A stretch of DNA of 64,000 nt, taken from positions 14,065 to 78,064 of the forward strand of contig MNCI01010857.1 of NCBI GenBank assembly GCA_015680685.1, written 5' to 3'. The position numbers were made by a program, and so were the translations under genes. Under the pieces are notes generated by a model. That model was not told where the DNA came from. It saw only the letters and a list, made by a program, of their open reading frames with translations, and made no database searches. The DNA is from Gnetum montanum (taxonomy: Eukaryota > Streptophyta > Gnetopsida > Gnetales > Gnetaceae). Shown here in pieces: positions 1 to 10,676 of the stretch; positions within the stretch are counted from its first letter, which is position 1, and the number at the start of each line of letters is the position of its first letter.

Positions 1-647
1 ATTCATTTTTTTAAAAAAATTTTATTCAAGTGCATGTTGTACCTGGATATGTCTACATGATGGCAACAAAATTAAGATCAATTTTTTCCATTGCAACACT
101 TGGATTAGTAATTATTTTATTTTCAATCACTCCACTTTAAATGTATTTTACTTTTTTTCACTTAGAAAATAATACTTATTTTGTGATAAAAAGAGTACAC
201 CAACTTTGAACATGTTATATTAATGCTTAGTAATTCTAGTGGTGGAAACATAGTACACCTAATAGTCAACACTTAGTAATCAAGTAGTGTTGATATAGGT
301 TCATGTTAGGTACAAAAGGTAGAAATAGATGTTGTATTGTTAGGATAATTTAGTTACTCTTAATTCCATAGTTAGTTAGAAATTAATACTCTAATCATTT
401 TATTTTTTTAATATTTAATCATAAAAAAGAATAATAATAAAATATAACATGTTATGCCTCAATCATACTTAACCATACCAATGGAACTAACACAAGTGAT
501 GATTGAAAAGACAATGGATAGCAACATCATGCTTGATTATCTAGGATACTATCCACTCAAAGATTCCTTGGAACTTAATCAGATTGCATATATGCTCCTG
601 TGATTCATATGGTTGGGTGTAGGGAGAACTTTCCACTTATCATTAGC
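1..647 (+). repeat. E0: decayed Athila-like LTR, 3' part
   Basis: This is the right-hand part of an old LTR. From about 400 to 645 it aligns by eye with the end of element H's 5' LTR (45370-45597). Shared landmarks in the same order are a TAAAATA tract, 'cttaaccatac' near 467, 'ggaacttaatcagattg' near 570 and 'tatggttgggtgtaggg' near 610. The LTR seems to end near 645. The primer binding site that should follow is too decayed to recognise. The left part is AT-rich and continues off the window. Lineage is inferred from H, whose RT is readable. Confidence 0.6.
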
Positions 648-779
648 ACTATTATTACGTAAAATCCCTTTTTTGGTATGTGGTAATTGTTTTAGATAAT
701 TGAATCATACATGATCATTGTAGAAGCACAACGAATCATCATTAGAAGAAATAATAATATTTTATTCAAGAAATACTAT

Positions 780-3060
780 AAGAAGAAACTAAAAGATATC
801 TTCTTCTTGTATGGTTTATTTTTCACCTACTAATGATTCCACCAAAAACGTTATAAAATAAGAAGACATGTAGATGAAGTACCCTAATAACTAAAGGTTT
901 TATACACCCATACAAATCTATACTATCTAGAATTCACTTTTATCCTTCACCAAAATGAGTAGCTATGGTTGAGATATTTAGAGGACAACATTGTATTGCC
1001 ATCTAACTATGCCAATACCTCAATGTTCATGGTAGCACTAATGAAGTTTGACATCAAACTAGTAGGCCTAGAGTACCAAGTAATAGATCACCTCTTTAGA
1101 GATTATCAACTAATAGAAGCTCAACTTTGAAAAGAAAAACTTATGGAGGTTCACCATGAAGACTATAAGAATAAAAAGGTTTTGATCACACTAATAGTGT
1201 AGTTAGAAAATAAGGACACTGAATATCCATAAGGGGAATGTCACCATCAAGGTTTTCCTCTCTTCAGTGAAGATAACATGACTTACCAGTAGCTACATTC
1301 AACCTTCACAAGCAACCAAGGTAAGGGGAAAGTAGGGCTTAGAACTAGGGGAATCTTAAGACCATGGTCTCCCAATCATTAGGTAACAGAATAACCAGGG
1401 AACTAGAGAAGGAGAGTAAGATGGCATAACTCTTGTAGCTCTCAATATTCACCATACCTCTTTTACTCTAACTTTGATGAAGGGGAAATTCACCGAAACC
1501 AAAGGTGAAATGATGAGGGTAAGATGGAGATGATAGAAGACCTCATCATAGAGATGAAAGAGAGGAATGCGGACAACACTAAGAAGAAGAGGGGTATCAT
1601 CAAGAAAGAAGATGTAGTAAGCCACATCATAGGACACATGCTTATGACATGGGACCTAGTAAACAAAATGACTAATGAATCACTACTTACTACAAGGAGC
1701 ATGATTAACATCTGTGAGGTAATTTACATCCCTACTATAAATCAAAGGGTTAACTAGATCAAATGACTTAACATGAATAATATTTCTAAATTTGAGAAAG
1801 GTTATAATATTGATCCATAGAAGAAAGCCTTCAATGATGCTTGTACCTTGAAAAATATGAAAAATAACTAGTAGAAGCTTAATTATTCCCCAAGACACTC
1901 ATAATGGAAGTTAAACATTGGTTTTGATCCTTGGAACTGGAATCTCTTTGCAAATGGAGTATAATTCTAGTGTTATTCAATAATAGGTATTAGACTAGTA
2001 TTATTTAACAATAAGTATTAGACACAATGTAGGATGTTCAATTTGAGAAAATAGATTTATGATGATAAAAAGATAACTATGACTTCCTTGGTGCATCCTT
2101 GGGTAGGTACTATTTGTTGGTACACTGATGCACTAGTCATGGTTCCTCTCAAAGGAAGAAGCTTTGTTGTATCATAGATGGACTTAAGAAAAAAATGAGA
2201 GATTCTTGGGATATATGCCTAAGGAAGACTATCATAAATGATGGTCCATTGGATCCAAAGGCTTATTGATCAAGGAACAAATGAAGAATTGGAGTTAAAG
2301 AAGAGAGAAAGTGCAAAGGAGTATGATAGAGATTCATTCATTTGTAAAATGGAAGTATATATTTGTGACCCTAAAGAGGGAGCATCATTAGAGAAGGTCA
2401 TGTAAAGAAAAACCTTGCAAATCCAAAAAGTTTTAAATGAGACAATATGTGGGGCTATCTAAATGAGAAGCTTTAAATGGTACTTAAAATCATGAAGGAG
2501 AAAATAAAGTAGGGAACAGGAAGAAGAAAAAAGGAAAGAAAAATGTTGTAGTAAAGGATTATGACCCTCATAAATGTAAGGTTGTGTGATAGATGAGGTT
2601 TCAAATTCAAATACAGATAATTAAGGATGTGACATTTTTCAATATGACCATCTCAAGGGATGTTACCCAATTCTATTACACTTATAGGATCTATGATCTA
2701 TTTCTTAAACCTAAAGTTTGTTAGGAGACACTCATTAAGGAGGTTACCTTATTTTAAATGCAACTATTAGCAACAAGTCCACTAATAATAGTATTATCTA
2801 AGTGGAATGTCATATCAACCTCAAGATTACTATCATCGATGGAAAAACCCATAGTTGTAAGGGATGCCACCGCCAAGGTAGTTGTACTTCACTACCAACC
2901 TAATCTATATGGCTATTATGTCAAAAAAATTATGTTACCAAGTGGCTCCATGGCCAACACTTCTTACCATAATTACTATTCTCTTTGATATCATCAAATT
3001 ACCACTTCACATGATGAATCTCCTATCACATACACTCCTCTGAAACACCACAAAAATTTT
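780..3060 (+). pseudogene. E0: Athila-like gag remnant
   Basis: This is a heavily broken gag of the same family as element H. Blocks align in order. 'cttttatccttcaccaaaatgag' near 940 matches H near 45893. The stretch 1790-1930, reading roughly AFNDACTLKNMKN, matches H 46670-46830 (AFHDACTLKNIEN). The proline/tyrosine-rich end at 2860-3000, with YGYYV, matches H 47730-47900. Stops occur every few tens of codons, so no product is possible. Gag would form the virus-like particle. No protease or RT follows: the copy is lost near 3060, shortly before element A's LTR. It is older than H, since its blocks are much less alike than H's own two LTRs. Confidence 0.65.
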
Positions 3061-3257
3061 TATGTTATAGTCAATATTCATCATGTAGCATTCTCCCCAT
3101 AAAACCTAAGGTAAAAATTAATTGTAAATGGGAATATTGTAATCCATAGTTGGAAATTTCACATATGTTATACTTTTGGAGCTGAAATATGCTTCATTAG
3201 TGGGTAAAGCCTCATTTCCCAATTGAAAAACATCACCTAGTGTCTATATTTGGTCTT

Positions 3258-3310
3258 GTGGGAGGGGGGAAGGGGGTGTGGGGAAGGAGGTGGGAGGTAG
3301 AGGGGGCAGG
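3258..3310 (+). other. G-rich tract with quadruplex potential
   Basis: About 50 bases are almost all purine, with at least five runs of three to six G separated by one to five bases. Four such runs are enough for an intramolecular G-quadruplex on the + strand. It could instead be a polypurine primer of an otherwise lost element, which would move the LTR start to its right. Confidence 0.5.
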
Positions 3311-3870
3311 ATTAAAAATGCCTTTTGGAATGCCAAAAAATTCAATTTGATGGGTTTTATGAAGCATATGATCTCTTCTATGTTGGAAATACATGTAGGA
3401 CGTAAGTATCACCTATCCCTAGCATAGAAGGATGGGGGCCTTGGAAACTTTCTCCCTTTAGCATGGAGACAACATCTATAACTTGGAAACCTTCCCTCAT
3501 TAGCATGGAACTCCCTCCCCTCTCCTCCAACCCCCCCATCCCAAGCATAGATTCTTTACTGCCAACATTAAAAATTGAATCCCCTAGCATGGAATCCACA
3601 ATAGGTAATTTTGAACATTTCATGCACTCCAACATTGACCAACCACCTTAGCAAGCATGGTAAAGAGCTTAATGTGGAAGATTCATCTCTAGTGTGGAAG
3701 GTGTGCTTCCATTACTATTTATATTAAATGAAATGGCCATGGGGGAAAGGCACTTACCATATATAATAACCCTTAGAATTTTGACACCCATTTGCAACAA
3801 TTTGGTAGCCAACTTGTAGCCATTTTATAGCCAAATCATGGCCATTTTGTAGCCCCATTCATGGCCCAAA

Positions 3871-3880
3871 ACCTATAAAA
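3871..3880 (+). promoter_or_regulatory. A: LTR TATA box
   Basis: The sequence 'cctataaaac' lies about 900 bp before the LTR end, directly after a row of 'gtagcc' repeats. It is the only good TATA box in this LTR and probably marks the end of U3. Confidence 0.45.
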
Positions 3881-3893
3881 CTAGTTTCAAATA

Positions 3894-4247
3894 TCATTGA
3901 TAGGTTCCATTCTTTTGGCACTTGCATACATTGAGTATACATACATTCTCCAAGTAATAATTCCACACTTGGGGCATTTTCAAGCCCTCAAGGGTTCTTG
4001 TAATCTCCCATGTTTGCATTCTCTTGAACCCTAACATGGAAGCACTATCACCTTGAGATTTGTGGATTTTTCATTGATAGGTTCCATTCTTTTGGCACTT
4101 GCATACATTGAGTATACATACATTCTCCAAGTAATAATTCCACACTTGGGGCATTTTCAAGCCCTCAAGGGTTCTTGTAATCTCCCATGTTTGCATTCTC
4201 TTGAACCCTAACATGGAAGCACTATCACCTTGAGATTTGTGGATTTT
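3894..4247 (+). repeat. Perfect 177-bp tandem duplication in A's LTR
   Basis: Positions 3894-4070 and 4071-4247 are identical over 177 bp as far as I can compare base by base. The unit runs from 'tcattgataggttcc' to 'gatttgtggatttt'. Everything around it is old and decayed, so perfect identity means either a very recent duplication or an assembly join. Confidence 0.95.
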
Positions 4248-4772
4248 TTGTATCAACACTACACTTCTAGGATTCCCAAATCCCAACATGGAGCAATTTT
4301 GCATCCAAATTTTTTAATTTTTCATCCCCTAGTAGTAGCCAACATTGCAAATTTGAAATTTTAATAGCGGGAGTCATACGACATCTAGATCATGGAGTTG
4401 ACTCCATCAACTTTAATAGATCCTAAACTTCTATCCAAGTGAACCCCCTTTCTTCCCATTCAAGCACCACTTGTACATATTTTTCTAACTTATTTTTTAT
4501 TCTTTCTCAATAAAGTTTTAAGTTTTTGGTTTTGTGTGCAAGTTATATTTGCTTATTTTCTATGCATTATTTAGATCTATTATCAGTTTTTACATTCCAT
4601 TTCATTATATTGATTTTCAAATCCCCCAAATTCTTGGTTGATCTACTAGACCAGCTAGGGCATCCCAAATTTCATTTCTTTATCAAGGCCTTTGGGATTT
4701 ATGGGTTGACAAATTGCTACGTGTCAAATATCCTTAAATTTTTTCTAATGATTGAATTTTTTTCTTGGAACA

Positions 4773-4800
4773 GTTTTTCTTTGCACTAGAAGGAGGGCCT
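4773..4800 (+). other. A: primer binding site region
   Basis: Right after the LTR comes 'gttttt' and then 'ttgcactagaaggagggcc'. Element D has 'gttttc' and 'tagcactagaaggaggacc' at the matching place on the - strand (60012 down to 59985). Conservation between two decayed elements immediately after the LTR ends supports a primer binding site. I did not match it to a tRNA with certainty. Confidence 0.6.
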
Positions 4801-6045
4801 TCACCTAATTTCTATGGCTACATATAATTGTAGTTATCACCAATGTTTCTTGTTATATTGAAATCTACATTTTATATCTAAAACCTTTGAATATGCACAT
4901 TAATCCATGATACCATTCATCCTCCTCTACTCCCAAGACCTAGCATGAAGTAGTAGATGTTTAGGCTTTGCAATTTTTATAGCAGTTGTTGTGAATTTTC
5001 AAAGCTAATCTTGATTTTCAAGTTCATTCTCTTGACCCCCTCTAGCTTCCAAAATTTTCTTAGTTTCCAATGATGGTGGTGAAACCCTTTTGGAAGCCAC
5101 CAAGCTTCCATAAGTTAGTTTTCTCTCTTTCATCTTTCCAAGCTAGGAAAATTGGCAACTAGCTAAAACCAATCTTAATGGAAAAACACCAACTTTCTAC
5201 TTTTATTTTTTATGCTTTTTCCCCCTATCAACATTGGGTTCAGAGGTGTGAGATTCTCATTCTATCACCCCCCTTTTCTTCTCCCCCTACCATACCTAGT
5301 GTAGATCTAGTGGGAAGGCTAGCTTTGATGAGGATTGTCACCAACTCAACAACAAGAACTTTTTCTTCCCATTTCAAGTTGAAATCCTTTTCAATTTTTT
5401 GTAGCAAAATATCCAAAACCTTCAAAAGATCAATACTGGCCATTCCCCCCTTATGACCGAAACTATAACATGGAAGTTATAGGTGGTTGGATGATAGTTT
5501 TTGCAACACTTATTGTGAAAATTTTCCTCCAAAGATAATGTTGATATCCTTTCATCTCTTTTTTCTTTTTCCTACCAAATTTTCTACTTTCCAAAGTGGG
5601 TGATGCAACCATTTTAGAAATTACCAAACTTCTGAAAAGTTAAGTCCCCCATTTTCCATGCTAAGAAAATTAGCAACCTGCAAAAACCAAGTGGGAAATG
5701 CCAACTTTTCACTTTGATTTTTCAAAATTTTCCCCTCATCCCAATGTTGAGCTAGAAGGTGTGAAATTTCCATTATCTCACCTCCCTTATTCTCCCTCGC
5801 CCTACCATACCTAGCATAGAGGTAGTTGGAAGGCTAACCTAGATAAGGCTTAATACTAATGTTTCCAACTTTCCATTTCTAGTAAATGGATAGACCCTCC
5901 TTATTCCCCCATTAACTAATTTTAGTAAGTACTTTGTTTTCAACTATTTTTGTTTCCTTTAAACGTTTTTAAATTCCATCCACTAGAATTGACTTCTATT
6001 TTATAATTTATAGCCTTGGTTTAAGCCATTCTCAATACCATAGCC
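4801..6045 (+). other. A: 5' leader with a diverged internal duplication
   Basis: No coding signal. A block at about 5040-5340 is repeated at 5555-5850 with an offset near 516 bp. Matching points are 'gaaaattggcaac'/'gaaaattagcaac' (5147 and 5665) and 'ccctaccatacctag' (5285 and 5800). The copies differ at many sites, so this duplication is old, unlike the 177-bp one in the LTR. Confidence 0.6.
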
Positions 6046-8450
6046 ATGTCTTTCTAGCAATTTACTACATTTCCCCTCACCTTCACTGCTGAAGATCCTA
6101 GCCAACAAGCCATGAGGGTATATGACCCCAAAGGCCTTGCTATCATAAAATGTAGGTAATATTTGAGGGTCAAAGGTAAAAGTCCTAATTTTGAAGTCAT
6201 TAATGAATATTAATATCACTTCATTTGTGCCAAAATATAGGCTAGCATGTTGATTCCATGTTTCAAAGAAAAAGTCAAAAGGAAGTCCAAACTTATCCAC
6301 CATAATGGTAAGGAGTACATCCATTTTCCCTTTGACTAGATACCTTTATTTGATATATATGTAGGTATACTAGCCCAATTTATTAAGATGGAGGAAGAGG
6401 ATAAAAAACATAGCTTTGAGGAACAACGGGAAGAGGAGGATGAATTTATGGTATATTCTAAGCTTGAAAACATCTTGGAAGGATTGTTTCAATAAACAAC
6501 CCCCAATGCCATCAAGCCTTTGTTTGTTTTCTCTATGGGCATCATGGTACCATCACTCCAACCATAGTTGATCCCATAGCAATCATAGGCATGCATCAAC
6601 TCAATCATTTCCATAGATGATGATCCATAACCCATCTATGTCATTTGTCACATGACCTTAATCTATGCAATCATCAATAGTGGTTTTTACCACCACAAAT
6701 CCATTAACTACTCATCTAGGGTCCATCATGGGACCTTGAGAAACTCAATGGTCACACACCTTATTTGTGCCATTTGTGCCTCAAGTAATAGTGCAAACAT
6801 CCTTTTCCTTATTTGCCCCATAAGCCACAATCATAACATAGCCGGTTCCTTCTATCATGTAACCCATAGTAAGGTCAAAAGCCTCACTACAAATACCAAA
6901 GACTTATGTACAAACCAATAACAAACAGGGCCACCATAGTGCCTAGATCAAGTCATCTAGATGATCCAAGACCTAACGAAGGAATTGAAGAGGCTTAATG
7001 CCTCTACTTCATAAATAGTCAAGATTCTAGGCTTCTACTAGGATGATCAGATTAGTCCTATGGTCCCACCCTTGGCACTTTCTCTTAGTGTTCCTATTTC
7101 GAAATTTAGCAAATGCAATGGAGAAGGTAATCCCAATGCTCACCTTATTACCTTTTGATTTGAATGCTTATTCTTATAGCCCTGGCCTCATATCATCATG
7201 AGGATTTTCCCTATGTCCTTAACTAGGAAAGCATTTGATTGGTATCATGTATTACCTACGGGATCCATATCCTCTTTGGAGGACTTGATTTTCTAGTGTA
7301 TCCACCACTTCAAGTATAACTTGAAGCTTGAGACCATGCTTGACCAACTCATGAATGTCAAGTAGGGATCCCTAGAACCTATGCAAAAATTCATTCAATG
7401 GTAAAATGGACTATTTAATGAAATACTAGAGCCTATAGCAAAATCCCACTTGTTAGAATGGTTAATGACTTCATTAAGTCCAAGCTCTACTACCTTGACT
7501 CATAGTCTCTCAGCCAAGCATTTTCTTAAATTAAAAATATAGAAGCTACTATGGAGACCAGTCATGACCTAGCTTACATAGCATATAAAACTAAACATAA
7601 ATGGAGAGATAAATAGAAAAAAAAATAAAAAAATACAATTGTAGCAATTGTAACGAAGGAAACAAAAATCATGAAGTATGGTACAAATACCAACCAACCC
7701 AAGGGACCCACTAATGACTGCAATAACCAATCATCAACCTTTAGGACTACTACATTTAAAAAAACTTGATCCAACTTCAAAATAAAGGTTATATCCAAAT
7801 ACACAACCTTAGCTATGAAGCCATTTGAGTTACTAGAACAAGTATTAAAGAGTGGTTGCATACAACATAAATAGATGATAGATGTCACTGAAAAGAAACA
7901 TGAGTGGTTATGTGAAATAGCCAAAGACTCCACTCAAGCAATGAAGGATGATCCCCAACTACCTAGGTACTTAAAACTAGACTAATTCTACCATTATCAA
8001 AAATTTCTAGGTCATGACATAGACTTCTACCTCGTGCTAAAGGATGACCTATAGGGGATTATAGATAGGGGGAGTTAGTCTTAGATGCTTCAAACCTAGT
8101 TCGGCCACAAAATTGGTCGATGTACATCTACAAAGACCCAGTGAATGCTAATGAAAACCCCTATGTTATTTCTTAATTCAACATTGATGATGATTAAAGA
8201 TCTATAAGAGAATCATTTATGATTCAACTACCCCTCTATGATAAAAGGGCTTCTTCAACTTCCCACAACTCAAGATCCCCATTTGTCATAAAAGTACCAT
8301 CACGAGTGTCTTTGAGAGATGCTTTTGTCATCAAGATCCCATAGACTAACATAACATAAATAGTCATGACCCAACCAATAGCACAACAACCTCCTATGAT
8401 TGCCAATGCAACTACCTCTTCTTCATAACCAATAACTAACAACTAGAATA
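6046..8450 (+). pseudogene. gag: A: Tat-like gag
   Basis: Gag forms the particle that packages the element's RNA. I place the start at ATG 6046 because the same start (MSF-Q-L/F-T-F, then YDPK) is seen in D on the - strand at 59607. A lysine/glutamate-rich stretch lies at 6390-6490. The retrotransposon Gag core is at about 7100-7450, with FSKCNGEGNPNAHL and then FPMSLTRKAFDWY, the usual Tat Gag pattern of a small-residue entry, 'SLxxKAxxWY' and 'PxGSI'. A possible decayed zinc knuckle (CSNC then H) is near 7637. Stops replace CAA, CAG, CGA and TGG codons throughout and there are frameshifts. The end is not exact. Confidence 0.8.
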
Positions 8451-8759
8451 TCTCAAGGAAGAAGCATAAGTAAAAGCCCAACAAGCATGACAAGAAAACA
8501 TTGGCATGAAAAGAAGTGGATCTAGTGAAGCCCACTTCCATTTTTGCTATACTCATCACCTCTATTCAACCTAATCCAACCAACAAGCCATAGGAAAACA
8601 CTAAAGCCCATAACCAAAATAATGATGAAAAGCCCTAGCAAATACAACCTAGAGCCAAAGTGCACATTTTGGGGTGAATGGAGAAAGTAAAGAACAATAG
8701 GGGTCGAAATCCCATGACCAATGATAAAAATTTCTAAGTGTAATGGACAAGTCAAGTAA

Positions 8760-9530
8760 TCACTCAAGCAAAAAAATACAACCTTAAGCTTGTATGACCT
8801 GATCATTACTTTCACCACTCATTGTGAGGCATTAGTTAAAATGTTCACATCCATCCCTATTAGTGAGGACATCCTTGCTAATGTGAAAGCCATCCATGTA
8901 GTGATGATTCCTTCCTTACCAAGGGAGAAGTCAACACCCTTAACATCTCATGATAGTAAAATTAAAGTTAACCCCCAAAATGGTGAAGTAAGTACAACCA
9001 CTCTATTCATAACCATATGCATAGGATAGTTTAAAGTACATCGAGTCCATGTTGATGACAAAGCTACAACCAGCGTCATCCCATGCACCATCATTGAATG
9101 TTTAAGCTTAACGAAGTAGACATAACCTACAATCACTGTAGCTTTTAAGTTCCTCAATGGATGAAGAGTTGTTGTCAAGGGATCTATCTCCTTCAATTTT
9201 GTAGCTAGGGAGCAATTCCCTATAAGTACCAACTTCTTGGTGGTGGAAGAGACACCAGGATTCAACTTGATCTTGGGAAGACCTTGGTTGGCTTAGTTAC
9301 TAGCTATGTCCTCTTCCATCCATCAAGAAATTTACCTTCCTTACAAGGTAGGTAAAATCATCTTTCATGATGTTAATGTAGTTTTCCTTGCTTTTAACAA
9401 TGTAAACATAGAGTAGGTGTTTGAAGTGTACCTTCAAGAAGAATCTCCTAGCCATGAGGAGCAACAACCTAAGATAGATGACAATGACAATAATAATAAA
9501 TAGGATCATTATGGGATGAACCTTTTTTCA
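8760..9530 (+). pseudogene. A: retroviral-type aspartic protease
   Basis: This would cut the Gag-Pol polyprotein. The N-terminal block 8790-9029 reads MYDLIITFTTHCEALVKM, close to D's LYDLVITSIAHCEALVKM. The catalytic region near 9050 reads VHVDDKATTSVIP, where a DSG or DTG would be expected, so the active glycine is gone; D has VDDRKTTNVIP. The C-terminal hallmark is clear at 9215-9290: VVEETPGFNLILGRPWLA. It is followed by IHQEIYLPYKVGK, shared with C and D. One stop breaks this block and several others lie upstream. An acidic D/N-rich tail sits at 9470-9510. Confidence 0.85.
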
Positions 9531-9657
9531 CATTCTAAGCGAAGGGGATGGAAAATACAAGCTTGTGTAGAATAGGCTTTACTCATTCGCTAACCTTACA
9601 AAGATTAGGAAGAATCTGCATAATTGAGGCTCACCTTAAACTTCTCCATAATATGCC

Positions 9658-9740
9658 TTAAAAACCAGATATACCAATAGCCATATAACCTAACCTTNGC
9701 TTAAAAACCAGATATACCAATAGCCATATAACCTAACCTT
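9658..9740 (+). repeat. 40-bp duplication on both sides of an N (assembly join)
   Basis: The only ambiguous base of the window is N at 9698. The roughly 40 bases before it, 'cttaaaaaccagatatacc' through 'ataacctaacctt', reappear right after it at 9701-9740. This pattern is what results when two contigs with overlapping ends are joined by a token gap. Confidence 0.9.
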
Positions 9741-9889
9741 TCTATTTAATTTTTTATACTCTTTCTTACATTTCTTGTTTTTCTCTTTATTTACATAGCC
9801 TATGCATGTAGCCTAATTTCATTTTCATTTTTAGTTATGTATTATAGTCTTTCTTTAGTTTTATTGTAAACATCAAAAAGCATTATAAA

Positions 9890-10335
9890 TATATTTATTT
9901 TTCGTGCATGGTTTACTAAGACCTTAAACTAGCATCATGGCCTGCCATGGCCTTAAACTGGAAAAGATAATCACACAACATGACCCACTATGTCCTTAAA
10001 CTAGCAAAATCATAGTTCACTAAGACTCTAAATTGGTGTTGGTGTCTGCTAAAATGTTAAATTGGTATTATGATCCACCATGGCCCTAAACTGGCAAGCT
10101 AACCACAATGCATCATGGGTCACTATAGCCTTAAATTGGCAAAATCATATTCTGCTAAGATGCTAAGCTAGTGTCACCATCCACTAGGATGTTAAACTAG
10201 AATTATGGCCTGGCATGGCCCTAAATTGGCAAAGTAACCATAACACATCATGCTTCACCATGGCCTTAAACTAGAAAAACTATATAACCTATGCTCACAA
10301 TGGCCTAAAACTAGCAAATGTTCCTTTTAATATTA
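9890..10335 (+). repeat. A: degenerate array after protease
   Basis: Units of about 35-45 bp follow the pattern 'ccttaaactagca' plus a short spacer plus 'gtccactatgg'. About ten units can be seen, for example near 9921, 9950, 9992, 10057, 10090, 10127 and 10218. The same unit occurs beside the antisense gene and RT and after integrase in B and C, so it is a mark of the whole Tat-like family. Confidence 0.8.
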
Positions 10336-10676
10336 TATCTTTTTTGCTTAGCTTATTATTACACTAATTAGCTATTTGATGTTATAACTAAAACAGCAAC
10401 ATAGCCATTTTGAACATTCACAACATTTAGAAAATTTACAATGTTTACTACAACTATACATACATATAGCCAAAAATAAAACCAAAATTTAAATTTAAAT
10501 TTAAAATGTCCATAACATACATAAGCCATGGCCACACTGTGTGGAAAAAAATGGTGAAGAATAACAATAATCTAAAACATAGTCTTGGCTAATCATAGAC
10601 ATCAAGATGAATATTAAAACAAATAGAAAATGAGCTAAACTTATAGAGGATATTAAGTGGCATCTAGAGAAGGAAG

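Larger units (their letters stand above)
3241..4772 (+). repeat. A: 5' LTR of a Tat-like element
   Basis: The right end is supported by the sequence '..cttggaaca' at 4772 followed directly by a primer-site-like stretch that is also found at the LTR end of element D. The left end is uncertain: a TG start at 3241 gives 1532 bp, but the boundary could lie anywhere from 3241 to about 3390. Inside are a G-rich tract (3258-3310), a set of 'agcatgga'-type motifs about 40 bp apart (3419, 3457, 3502, 3543, 3584), 'gtagccatttt' repeats just before a TATA box (3871-3880), and a perfect 177-bp tandem duplication. LTRs carry the promoter and polyadenylation signal; nothing here shows the copy is active. 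Confidence 0.6.

Noticed and set aside
7630-7690. Gag zinc knuckle in A
   Set aside because: CSNC followed by H is present, but the spacing and last Cys do not fit CCHC, and D has no equivalent.
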